A stretch of 64,000 bases of DNA from Pseudoroseomonas cervicalis (lineage in GTDB: Bacteria > Pseudomonadota > Alphaproteobacteria > Acetobacterales > Acetobacteraceae): contig NZ_JAUTAJ010000004.1 of the NCBI RefSeq assembly GCF_030818485.1, positions 2,211,001-2,275,000 of the forward strand. Reading direction: 5' to 3'. Made by a program: the position numbers and the translations under genes. Positions within the stretch are counted from its first letter, which is position 1, and every line of letters starts with the position of its first letter. The notes beneath the pieces are model-generated. The model was given only the letters and a program-made list of their open reading frames with translations. It did no database searches and was not told the origin of the DNA. Shown here one piece after another: positions 25,358 through 32,461 of the stretch.

Positions 25358-26746
25358 ACCGCGCGCAGCACGCCTACGATCTGGCGATCATCGGCGCCGG
25401 CCCGGCCGGCATGAGCGCGGCGCTGGAGGCGGCGGGCCTCGGCCTCTCCGTGCTGGTGCTGGACGAACAGCCGGCGCCCGGCGGCCAGATCTTTCGTGGC
25501 GTCGAGCGGGCCGCCGCCGACCCGGCCCTGCGCGGCGAATATGCCGAGGCGGGCGCGCGTCTGGCGCGGCGTTTCCGCGCCATGCCGAATGTCGATTACC
25601 GCCCGGGCACCCAGCTCTGGCACATCGACAGCGCGACCGGCCTGCTGTCGCTGCGCGGCCCGGATGGGCCGGGCGAGGCCGAGGCATCGCGCATCCTGCT
25701 CGCCACCGGCGCGCAGGAACGCCCCGTCCCGATCCCCGGCTGGACCCTGCCGGGGGTGATGAGCGCGGGGGCCGCGCAGATCCTGCTGAAGCAGGCCGGC
25801 GCCGTGCCGAAGGGCCAGCTGGTGCTGGCCGGCCAGGGGCCGCTGCTCTGGCTGCTGGCGGCGCAGCTGGCCCGTGCCGGCGCGCCCCCTGCCCTGCTGC
25901 TGGAGACGACGCCGCGCGGCGCGCTGCGCCGGGCATTGTCTGCCGGCGGGCTGTGGTCCGGCCGCGCCATGCTGGCCAAGGGGCTGGCCCTGGTCTGGGA
26001 GGCGCGGCGCGCCGGCATGCGCGTGGTCTCCGGCGTGCACGGCCTGCGCGCCGAGGGCGATGGACGCGTGCAGCGCGTGGTGTGGGACGGTGGCAGCGCC
26101 CCCTGCGACACGCTGCTGCTGCATGAGGGGGTGATCCCCTCGACCCATATCTCCCGCGCCATGGGCCTCGCGCATCGCTGGGACGCGGCCCAGCTCTGCT
26201 GGCGGCCGGAGCTGGATGAGTGGGGCGCCAGCAGCGACCCGCGCATCGCCATCGCCGGCGATGGCGCCGGCATCGGCGGCTGGCCGGCGGCGGTGGAGGC
26301 CGGCGCGCTCGCCGCGCTGGACGCCGCGCACCGCGCCGGCAGGCTGGACGCGGCCGCGCGCGACCGCCGCGCCGCGCCGCATCGGCATGCCCTGGCGCGG
26401 GCCCTGGCGCTGCGGCCCTTCCTCGACACCCTTTACGCCCCGGCGCCGGAGGTGCTGGCCCCGGCCGATGATGCGACCTTGGTCTGCCGCTGCGAGGAGA
26501 TCACCGCGCGGCCAGGTGCGCCAGGCGGCGCGCATGGGCGCCACCGGGCCGAACCAGGCCAAGGCCTATCTGCGCACCGGCATGGGCCCCTGCCAGGGCC
26601 GCATGTGCGGCACCACCGTCGCGGCGCTGATCGCCGAGACGCGCGGCATCCCGATCGAGGCGGCCGGCGCGCTGCGCCCGCGCGCGCCCTACAAGCCGAT
26701 CACCGTGGGCGAGCTGGCCGACCTGCCCGCCGAGGAACTGGCATGA
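25354..26746 (+). pseudogene. NAD(P)/FAD oxidoreductase, HcnB-like subunit, single-base frameshift
   Basis: This gene encodes the FAD/NAD-binding alpha-type subunit of the HcnABC/hydroxyproline dehydrogenase kind. It has an N-terminal IIGAGPAGMSAALEAA motif, a PGGQIFRGVE segment near residue 42 and a LLATGAQERPVPIPGWTLPG segment near residue 115. A C-terminal cysteine-rich cluster site begins LVCRCEEITAR. There the frame breaks: one extra C at 26512/26513 puts the rest (QVRQAARMGATGPNQAK and GPCQGRMC) into another frame. Repaired, it is 463 residues and ends at 26744-26746, overlapping the next gene. The break separates the two cysteine pairs of the cluster site. Confidence 0.82.
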
Positions 26747-27363
26747 GCCTGGTGGTGGTCGGCGGCGGCCCCGCCGGCCGGGCGGCGCTGGCGCTGCTGC
26801 CCGGCGCCACCCTGCTCGCCCGGCCCGAGGTCACGGTCTGGCATGCCGAGCCGGGCCTTCTCTGGGCCGAGACGTCCGCGGGGGTGCGCGCCGTGCCGTT
26901 CACCCGCCTGCTGCTCTGCGCCGATGAGCCGCTGCTGCTGCTGGCGCTGGGCTGCGCCTTCGCCACCGGCCGCCCGGTGGTGGATGCCACCGGCGCCACC
27001 AGCCTTCCCGGTATCTACGCCGCCGGCGCCATCCTGGGCGCCACGACGCCGGAAGCGGCCGCCGCCCAGGGCCGCATCGCCGCCCGGGCGCTCGCCGGCC
27101 TGCCGGCCCTGGCGGCCGAGGACGCCATCCCCCCACCCCCGCCCCGCCCCTTGCCCGAGGCGCCGCGCCGCGACCCGGTGGCCATGGCCGCCCTGCTGGC
27201 CCAGCCGCCCGGCCCCGAGCGCAACGCCGCCGCCCTGGCCGAGGCGCTGCGCCAATCGCCCCCCGCCCCCGCCCGGCCGGTGGGCTTCGCGGCCCTGGCC
27301 GCCCTGGCCGGGCCGCGCCCGGACCCGCTGCCCGTCCAGACCGATACGGAGCGCCTGGCATGA
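26743..27363 (+). CDS. Short FAD-binding-like protein, truncated relative to flavoproteins
   Basis: This 206-residue protein begins like a flavoprotein (MSLVVVGGGPAGRAALALLPGATLLARP). It then keeps only fragments of an NAD/FAD oxidoreductase, such as SLPGIYAAGAILGATTPEAAAAQGRIAARAL near residue 86. No complete NAD domain is present. The C-terminal half is rich in Pro and Ala. It is coupled by ATGA to the HcnB-like gene before it and by four bases to the DAO gene after it, so it is probably an accessory subunit of the same complex. Its frame also continues the broken HcnB-like frame, which gives a false 669-residue ORF. Confidence 0.65.
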   Translation: MSLVVVGGGPAGRAALALLPGATLLARPEVTVWHAEPGLLWAETSAGVRAVPFTRLLLCADEPLLLLALGCAFATGRPVVDATGATSLPGIYAAGAILGATTPEAAAAQGRIAARALAGLPALAAEDAIPPPPPRPLPEAPRRDPVAMAALLAQPPGPERNAAALAEALRQSPPAPARPVGFAALAALAGPRPDPLPVQTDTERLA

Positions 27364-28520
27364 GCCACCCCGATGTGCTGGTGATCGGCGGCGGGCTGCA
27401 CGGCCTCTCCGCCGCCTTCCAGATCGCCCGGCGCGGCCGGCGCGTGCGGGTGCTGGAGAAGGAGGTGGCCGGCGCGCATGCCTCCGGCTTCTCGGCCGGC
27501 GGGGTGCGCAGCCTGGGCCGCCACACCGCCGAAATCCCGCTGGCGCTGGCCGCGCTGGAGCTCTGGCACGACCTCGCCGCGCTGCTGGGCGAGGATGGCG
27601 GCTTCCAGCCCACCGGCCAGATCAAGGTGGCCGAGACGCCGGAGGAGCTGGCCATCCTGGAAGCGCGCGTGGCCAGCCTGCGCGCCCAGGGCTACACGCA
27701 TGAGGAACTGATCGGGCCGGAGGCGCTGCGCCGCTGGCTGCCGGCCCTGGCGCCGCATTGCCTGGGCGGCATTCTCTGCGCGCGCGACGGCTTCGCCGAA
27801 CCCTACCGCACCACCCTGGCCTTCCGCCGCGCCGCCCTGGCGCTGGGGGCGGAGATGGTGGAGGGCGCCCGCGTCACCCATCTCGAACGCCGCGACGGGC
27901 TGTGGCAGCTGCGCTGCGCCGATGGCGCGCGGCATGCAGCGCCGATCGTGGTGAACACCGCCGGCGCCTGGGCCGGCCGCGTGGCGCGCGCGGTGGGCGA
28001 GGACATCCCGCTCGGCTTCAACGCCTTCATGATGATGCTGACGGCGCCGATGGCGCCCTTCATCGCCCCGGTGGTGGGCGCCACCGGCCGGCCGATCTCC
28101 TTCAAGCAGACCGCCTCCGGCCAGGTGATGATCGGCGGCGGGCACAAGGGGGTGGGCGACCTGGCCACCGGCCGGGTGACGCTGGATGTGGCGCGCCTGG
28201 CCTTCTCCGCCCGCACCGCGCTCGATTTGTTCCCGATCCTGGCCGGGACCCGCATGGTGCATGCCTGGGCCGGGATCGAGGGCGTGCTGCCCGACGATAT
28301 CCCGGTGATCGGCCGCTCCGCCACCGCGAAAGGCTTGGTGCACGCCTTCGGCTTCTGCGGCCATGGCTTCGCGCTGGCGCCCTGCATCGGCGGCATCGTC
28401 GCCGATCTGGCGCTGCAGGGCGGCACCGACCTGCCCATCGCCGCCTTCGCGCCGGGCCGCTTCGGGCGGGCGGCGCCAGCGATGGCGGCGGGGCAGGCTC
28501 TGGTGCAGCCGGCGGGGTAG
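27360..28520 (+). CDS. FAD-dependent oxidoreductase (DAO family), second copy in operon
   Basis: This 386-residue flavoprotein has a Rossmann motif (VLVIGGGLHGLSAAFQIARRGRRVRVLEKE), a SGFSAGGVRSLGRHTAEIPLA segment near residue 43 and the C-terminal GFCGHGFALAPCIGGIVADL segment typical of glycine or sarcosine oxidase-like beta subunits. It differs clearly from the other DAO protein at 23908. It is the last gene of the importer-oxidoreductase operon and converges with the SDR gene four bases away. Confidence 0.87.
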   Translation: MSHPDVLVIGGGLHGLSAAFQIARRGRRVRVLEKEVAGAHASGFSAGGVRSLGRHTAEIPLALAALELWHDLAALLGEDGGFQPTGQIKVAETPEELAILEARVASLRAQGYTHEELIGPEALRRWLPALAPHCLGGILCARDGFAEPYRTTLAFRRAALALGAEMVEGARVTHLERRDGLWQLRCADGARHAAPIVVNTAGAWAGRVARAVGEDIPLGFNAFMMMLTAPMAPFIAPVVGATGRPISFKQTASGQVMIGGGHKGVGDLATGRVTLDVARLAFSARTALDLFPILAGTRMVHAWAGIEGVLPDDIPVIGRSATAKGLVHAFGFCGHGFALAPCIGGIVADLALQGGTDLPIAAFAPGRFGRAAPAMAAGQALVQPAG

Positions 28521-28524
28521 GCCC

Positions 28525-29292
28525 TCAGGACAGCATCCGCGTATCGCCATCGATGCTGATCGCCTGGCCGGAAATCGTCCGCCCGCGCGGCGAGGCCAGG
28601 AACAGGATCTGGTCCGCCAGCTGCTGCGGCGTGACGTATTCCTTGATCGAGGTGTAGCCGAAGGCGATCTTCTCCATCTCGGCATAGGACACGCCGCGGC
28701 TCTGCGCCTTGGCCTCCAGCACGCGGCGCTGGCGGTCGCCGGCGACCAGCCCGGGCAGGATGGCGTTCACCCGGATGCCGTCATCGCCCAGCTCGATCGC
28801 CAGCGACTTGGTCAGCCCGATCACCCCCCATTTCGCCGCCGCATAGGGGCTGCGCAGCGCGAAGCCGTGCTTGCCCGCCGCCGAGGACAAATTGACGATG
28901 CTGGCATTGCCGCTCTCGCGCAGATGCGGGATGGCCAGCCGGGCGCAGTTGAACTGGCTGGTCAGGCAGACCTCCAGGCAGCGATCCCAATCCTCGGGAT
29001 GGATCTCGTCCAGCCGGCCGGTGGGGCCCGCGATGCCGGCATTGTTCACCAGCACGTCCAGCCCGCCCAGCTCCAGCAGCGCCGCCTGGAACAGCGCCGC
29101 CACCTGGCCGCGATCGGCGACATCGGTGCGGCGCCAGCCGACACCCTCCGGCAGGGTGGCGAGCCCCGCCTCATCCACATCGCAGGTGAAGACGCGCGCG
29201 CCCTCCGCCAGGAAGGCCTCGACAATGGCGCGGCCAATGCCCGCCGCCCCCGCGGTGACCAGCACCCGCGCACCCGCCAGACCGAGATCCAT
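28525..29292 (-). CDS. SDR family oxidoreductase
   Basis: This 255-residue short-chain dehydrogenase has the cofactor motif TAGAAGIGRAI (a TGxxxGxG variant), the NNAG motif in VLVNNAGIAG and the catalytic triad S in NLSSAAGKHG with Y-x3-K in SPYAAAKWGV. An Asp after strand 2 (TCDVDEAG) suggests NAD(H) preference. The C-terminal DGDTRMLS tail ends the family-typical GQAISIDGG-like region. It lies next to a GntR regulator that may control it. Confidence 0.9.
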   Translation of the reverse strand: MDLGLAGARVLVTAGAAGIGRAIVEAFLAEGARVFTCDVDEAGLATLPEGVGWRRTDVADRGQVAALFQAALLELGGLDVLVNNAGIAGPTGRLDEIHPEDWDRCLEVCLTSQFNCARLAIPHLRESGNASIVNLSSAAGKHGFALRSPYAAAKWGVIGLTKSLAIELGDDGIRVNAILPGLVAGDRQRRVLEAKAQSRGVSYAEMEKIAFGYTSIKEYVTPQQLADQILFLASPRGRTISGQAISIDGDTRMLS

Positions 29293-29320
29293 GTCGTTTG
29301 CTCCCTTTATTTTTCTTCAG

Positions 29321-29443
29321 GACGTTCTTTTTTGGAAAAAAGAACCAAAAAACTTTTGTCAGTTTGGCGTCCCGCTTACGGCCTGAGGCGGGGCGCCAAA
29401 CTGAAAGAAGTCTTTTTGCTTCTTTTTCTTCAGAAAAAGAAGG
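29321..29443. repeat. Dispersed hairpin repeat, copy 2
   Basis: This is the second copy of the element at 7246-7357. It has a perfect 10-bp stem at 29324-29345, a 16-bp stem at 29360-29403 with one G-T wobble, and a T/A-rich hairpin just before the GntR stop codon. Compared with copy 1, the long stem has gained one T on its left arm and one A on its right arm, so pairing is kept. It lies 3' of the GntR gene and 5' of the SDR gene. Confidence 0.85.
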
Positions 29444-30148
29444 TTACTCTTCTGTCGGCAACCCGCCCTTGTCGATGATGAAATCCGCCGCGCGCGTGAT
29501 GTCCTCGGCGATCGCGCGCCGCGCCGCTGGCCCATCCCCGGCGCGGATCGCCGCCAGCGCCGCCGCATGGCAGCGCAGCGCATGGCCGGAGGAGAGCCGG
29601 TCGCGCGAATGCCGCAAATCGAGATTGATCACCGGCCCCGCCTTCAGCCACAGCCCGCCGATCACATCCACCAGCGTCGGCAGCCCCGCCGCGTCATAGA
29701 TGGCGAAATGGAAGTCGCGGTTCAGCTGCACCGCATGGCCGAGATCCGGCGCATGCTCGGCGCCGCGCATCGCCGCCTCCGCCGCCGTGATGGCGGCAAG
29801 CTGCGCGGCGCTGCGCGCCTGCGCGGCGAGCTCCGCCGCCCAGCCCTCGATGCCGGCGCGCACCGCCGCCAGCTCGCGGAACTGGGCCCCCGTCATCACC
29901 GGCACGCGCACGGCGCGGTTCGGCGCCACCTCCAGCGCGCCATCGGCGATCAGCCGGCTCACCGCCTCCCGCACAGGCATCACCGAGACGCCAAGCGCCT
30001 CGGACAGGTCACGCAGGGACAGCTTCTCCCCCGGCGCCACGCGGCCGGAGGCGAGCAGGTCGCGCAGATGCGCATAGGCCGATTCACCGAGGGTGCGGCG
30101 CTCGAGCAGCGGCAGGCTGGCCAGGGCCATGGGAAGGACGGGCGTCAC
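29444..30148 (-). CDS. GntR-family regulator with FCD domain
   Basis: This 234-residue regulator has an N-terminal winged helix (ESAYAHLRDLLASGRVAPGEKLSLRDLSEALGVSVMPVREAVSRL) and a C-terminal helical FCD effector domain. Metal and ligand residues fall near LNRDFHFAIYDAAG and in CHAAALAAIRAGD. I chose GTG at 30148 because GAGGGA lies about 6 bases upstream; ATG at 30130 lacks a site. It is divergent from the branched-chain-type importer and adjacent to the SDR gene, so it likely controls one or both. Confidence 0.88.
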   Translation of the reverse strand: MTPVLPMALASLPLLERRTLGESAYAHLRDLLASGRVAPGEKLSLRDLSEALGVSVMPVREAVSRLIADGALEVAPNRAVRVPVMTGAQFRELAAVRAGIEGWAAELAAQARSAAQLAAITAAEAAMRGAEHAPDLGHAVQLNRDFHFAIYDAAGLPTLVDVIGGLWLKAGPVINLDLRHSRDRLSSGHALRCHAAALAAIRAGDGPAARRAIAEDITRAADFIIDKGGLPTEE

Positions 30149-30271
30149 ACACTTCCCTCTGGACAATCCGGGGCGAATAGGCAAGCCTCATTGTGATCAC
30201 AGATCACGACTGTGCATCGTCGCGGAGAGGGCCCCGGAAAACCGCCCCCCGCCAGAGGAGAGGATCCAGGA
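30149..30271. promoter_or_regulatory. Divergent promoter region between GntR gene and Liv-type operon
   Basis: This 123-base gap holds the promoters of the divergent GntR and importer genes. An imperfect palindrome near 30190-30210 (TTGTGATCACAGATCACGA) contains two GATCAC/GTGATC half-sites and is a reasonable GntR/FCD operator candidate. The family often binds short palindromes of this kind; binding here is inference. Confidence 0.5.
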
Positions 30272-31510
30272 ATGACCGAGCTCCCGCGCATCACGCGGCG
30301 GGGCGCGCTGCTTGGCGCCGCCACGCTGCTCGCCGCCCCCGCCATTTCCTACGCGCAATCCGATGTCATCCGCATCGGCCATCTGACGCCGCGCACCGGC
30401 TTCCTCGGCCCGCTCGGCGAGTTCGCCGTGCAGGCCGCGCAGCTCGCCGCCGATGAGGTGAACGCCGCCGGCGGCATCAATGGCCGCCGGCTGGAGATGC
30501 TGTTCGAGGACAGCGTCAACCCGCAGACCGCCAGCGCCAAGGCCGAGCGCTACATCCAGCGCGACCGCGTCAGCTGCATCGTGGGCGAGATCAACTCCGC
30601 CTCGGCGCTGGCGATCGGCCAGGTGGTGCAGCGCGAGCGCGCGCTGTTCATCAACACCGGCGCCAATTCGGATGCGCTGCGCGGCAGCGACTGCCGCAAG
30701 TTCATGTTCCACATCGAGGGCCAGAACTCGATGTATGTGAAGGCGGTGGGCCGCGTGCTGGTGCAGCAGGGGCTGATCCGCGGCAAGAAGACCTATGCGC
30801 TGACCGCCGACTACGCCTTCGGCCACGATTTGCTGCGGGTCGCCAAACGCTTCATGGCCGAGAATGGCGGCAGCGTCGCCAATGAGGATCTGATCCCGAC
30901 CGACCTCACCGATTTCTCGCCCTTCCTGCTGAAGATCCGCCAGGCGCGGCCGGATGTCATCGTCGCCAACCTGGCCGGCGCGCAGATCACCAACTTCCTG
31001 AAGCAGTATTCGGAATTCGGCCTGCGCTTCCCGGTGGCCGGCTTCGGTTTCGACACGGCGCTCGCCTGGGGCGCCGGCCAGGGCAATTTCCTCGGCACCT
31101 GGCCCACCATGTGGCACCACCGGCTGGACAATCCGGCGGCGAAGAAATTCACCGCCGATTTCCGCGCCCGCTTCGGCCGCCCGCCGGAGAACCAGGCCTG
31201 GGGCGACTACAACGCGGTGAAGATCCTCGCCCGCTCGATGAACGAGACCAAGAGCACCGAGGGCCCGCGCATCGTGGAATATCTGGAGAGCGGCGCGAAG
31301 TTCGAGGTGCAGAAGAGCCGCGAGAGCTATTTCCGCGCCCGCGACCACCAGATCATGACGGAGATGTACGCCATCTCCGCCCTGCCGGCGGCCGAGCAGC
31401 GCGACCGCTACGACATCTTCACCTCCTCGCCGCCCGTGCCGGGGCCGGAGGAGAGCCTGGAAGCCATCGCCTCCACCCCGGACGAGGCGAGCTGCACCTT
31501 CCCGACCTGA
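30272..31510 (+). CDS. Branched-chain-type ABC transporter substrate-binding protein
   Basis: This 412-residue periplasmic protein is a family-6 (LivK-like) ligand-binding receptor. It has a twin-arginine-like signal (ITRRGALLGAATLLAAPAISYAQ) and typical segments IRIGHLTPRTGFLGPLG, AADEVNAAGGINGRRLEML and [34 protein letters not shown] lies upstream of the ATG. It is the first gene of the importer operon. The downstream carnitine-dehydrogenase-like enzyme suggests a quaternary-amine or hydroxy-acid substrate rather than leucine. Confidence 0.9.
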   Translation: MTELPRITRRGALLGAATLLAAPAISYAQSDVIRIGHLTPRTGFLGPLGEFAVQAAQLAADEVNAAGGINGRRLEMLFEDSVNPQTASAKAERYIQRDRVSCIVGEINSASALAIGQVVQRERALFINTGANSDALRGSDCRKFMFHIEGQNSMYVKAVGRVLVQQGLIRGKKTYALTADYAFGHDLLRVAKRFMAENGGSVANEDLIPTDLTDFSPFLLKIRQARPDVIVANLAGAQITNFLKQYSEFGLRFPVAGFGFDTALAWGAGQGNFLGTWPTMWHHRLDNPAAKKFTADFRARFGRPPENQAWGDYNAVKILARSMNETKSTEGPRIVEYLESGAKFEVQKSRESYFRARDHQIMTEMYAISALPAAEQRDRYDIFTSSPPVPGPEESLEAIASTPDEASCTFPT

Positions 31511-31577
31511 TCCGCTTGCCCCGCGCCCCGCGCCGCCATCTGGCGCGGGGCCACCGGAGGCGCAGGGAGCCCTGGCC

Positions 31578-32453
31578 TTGGAAATCGTCTTCCTCATCGA
31601 GCAGATCCTCAACGGTCTGCTGATCGGCGCCTATTACCTGCTGATCGCGCTCGGCCTGTCGCTGATCTTCAGCCTGGGCGGCATCGTCAACCTGGCGCAT
31701 GGCGCCTTCTACGCCATCGGCGCCTATCTCACCGTGGCGCTGGCCCCGCATATCGGCTTCGGCGGCGCCTTCGTGGCCGCCCCCGTGCTGGTGGGCCTCC
31801 TCGGCCTGGTGATCGAGCGCTTCCTGCTGCGGCGCTTCTACCGCGCGGATCCGATCCTGTCGCTGCTGCTGACCTTCGGCCTCGCCATGGTGGCCGAGCA
31901 GAGCTTGCGCATGATCTTCGGCGCGCCGCCCTTGCCCTTCTCGATCCCCATCGAGCTGCGCGGGCAGGTCTTCATCGGCGAGTTCATCTATTCCCGCTAC
32001 CGGCTGATGATCCTGGCGGTGGCCGCCCTCTGCGTGCTCGGCCTGTGGTTTCTGCTGCAGCGGACGCATTTCGGCCGCGTGGTGCGCGCCGGCGTGCAGA
32101 ATCCGGACATGGTCGGCGCGCTGGGCATCTCGCTCAAGCCCTACATGTCGGCAGTCGTCATGATCGCGGTGGGCCTCGCCGCGCTCGCCGGTGTCATGCT
32201 CGCCCCCGTCATCGGCGTGCATCCGGCGATGGGCGCGGAAATCCTGACCTTCGCCTTCGTGGTCGTTGTCATCGGCGGGCTCGGCTCCTTCTGGGGTGTC
32301 GTGGTCGCGGCGCTGATCGTGGGCGTGGTGCGCGGCATCGCGGCTTACGCCTTCCCGCCGGCCACCGAGGCCTCGGTCTATCTCCTCATGCTGCTCGTCC
32401 TGCTGCTGCGCCCGCGCGGCCTGTTCGGCGAGCGCATCGCGAAATTCGAGTGA
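31578..32453 (+). CDS. Branched-chain-type ABC permease (LivH-like)
   Basis: This 291-residue LivH-type permease has about eight membrane helices. It starts at TTG (31578) with CAGGGAG about 10 bases upstream. Signature segments are LNGLLIGAYYLLIALGLSLIFSLGGIVNLAHGAFYAIGAY at the start and VVVIGGLGSFWGVVVAALIVGVV near the end. It ends eight bases before the LivM-LivG-LivF fusion gene. Confidence 0.92.
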   Translation: MEIVFLIEQILNGLLIGAYYLLIALGLSLIFSLGGIVNLAHGAFYAIGAYLTVALAPHIGFGGAFVAAPVLVGLLGLVIERFLLRRFYRADPILSLLLTFGLAMVAEQSLRMIFGAPPLPFSIPIELRGQVFIGEFIYSRYRLMILAVAALCVLGLWFLLQRTHFGRVVRAGVQNPDMVGALGISLKPYMSAVVMIAVGLAALAGVMLAPVIGVHPAMGAEILTFAFVVVVIGGLGSFWGVVVAALIVGVVRGIAAYAFPPATEASVYLLMLLVLLLRPRGLFGERIAKFE

Positions 32454-32461
32454 GCCCGATC

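Noticed and set aside
25354..27363. A 669-residue open frame joining the HcnB-like protein and the short flavoprotein
   Set aside because: The true HcnB-like C-terminus lies in another frame and ends at 26746; the second gene has its own ATG at 26743.
32045..32461. An N-terminal extension of the Liv fusion gene
   Set aside because: It overlaps the LivH gene in another frame and has no family similarity; the ATG at 32462 starts the LivM helix region.
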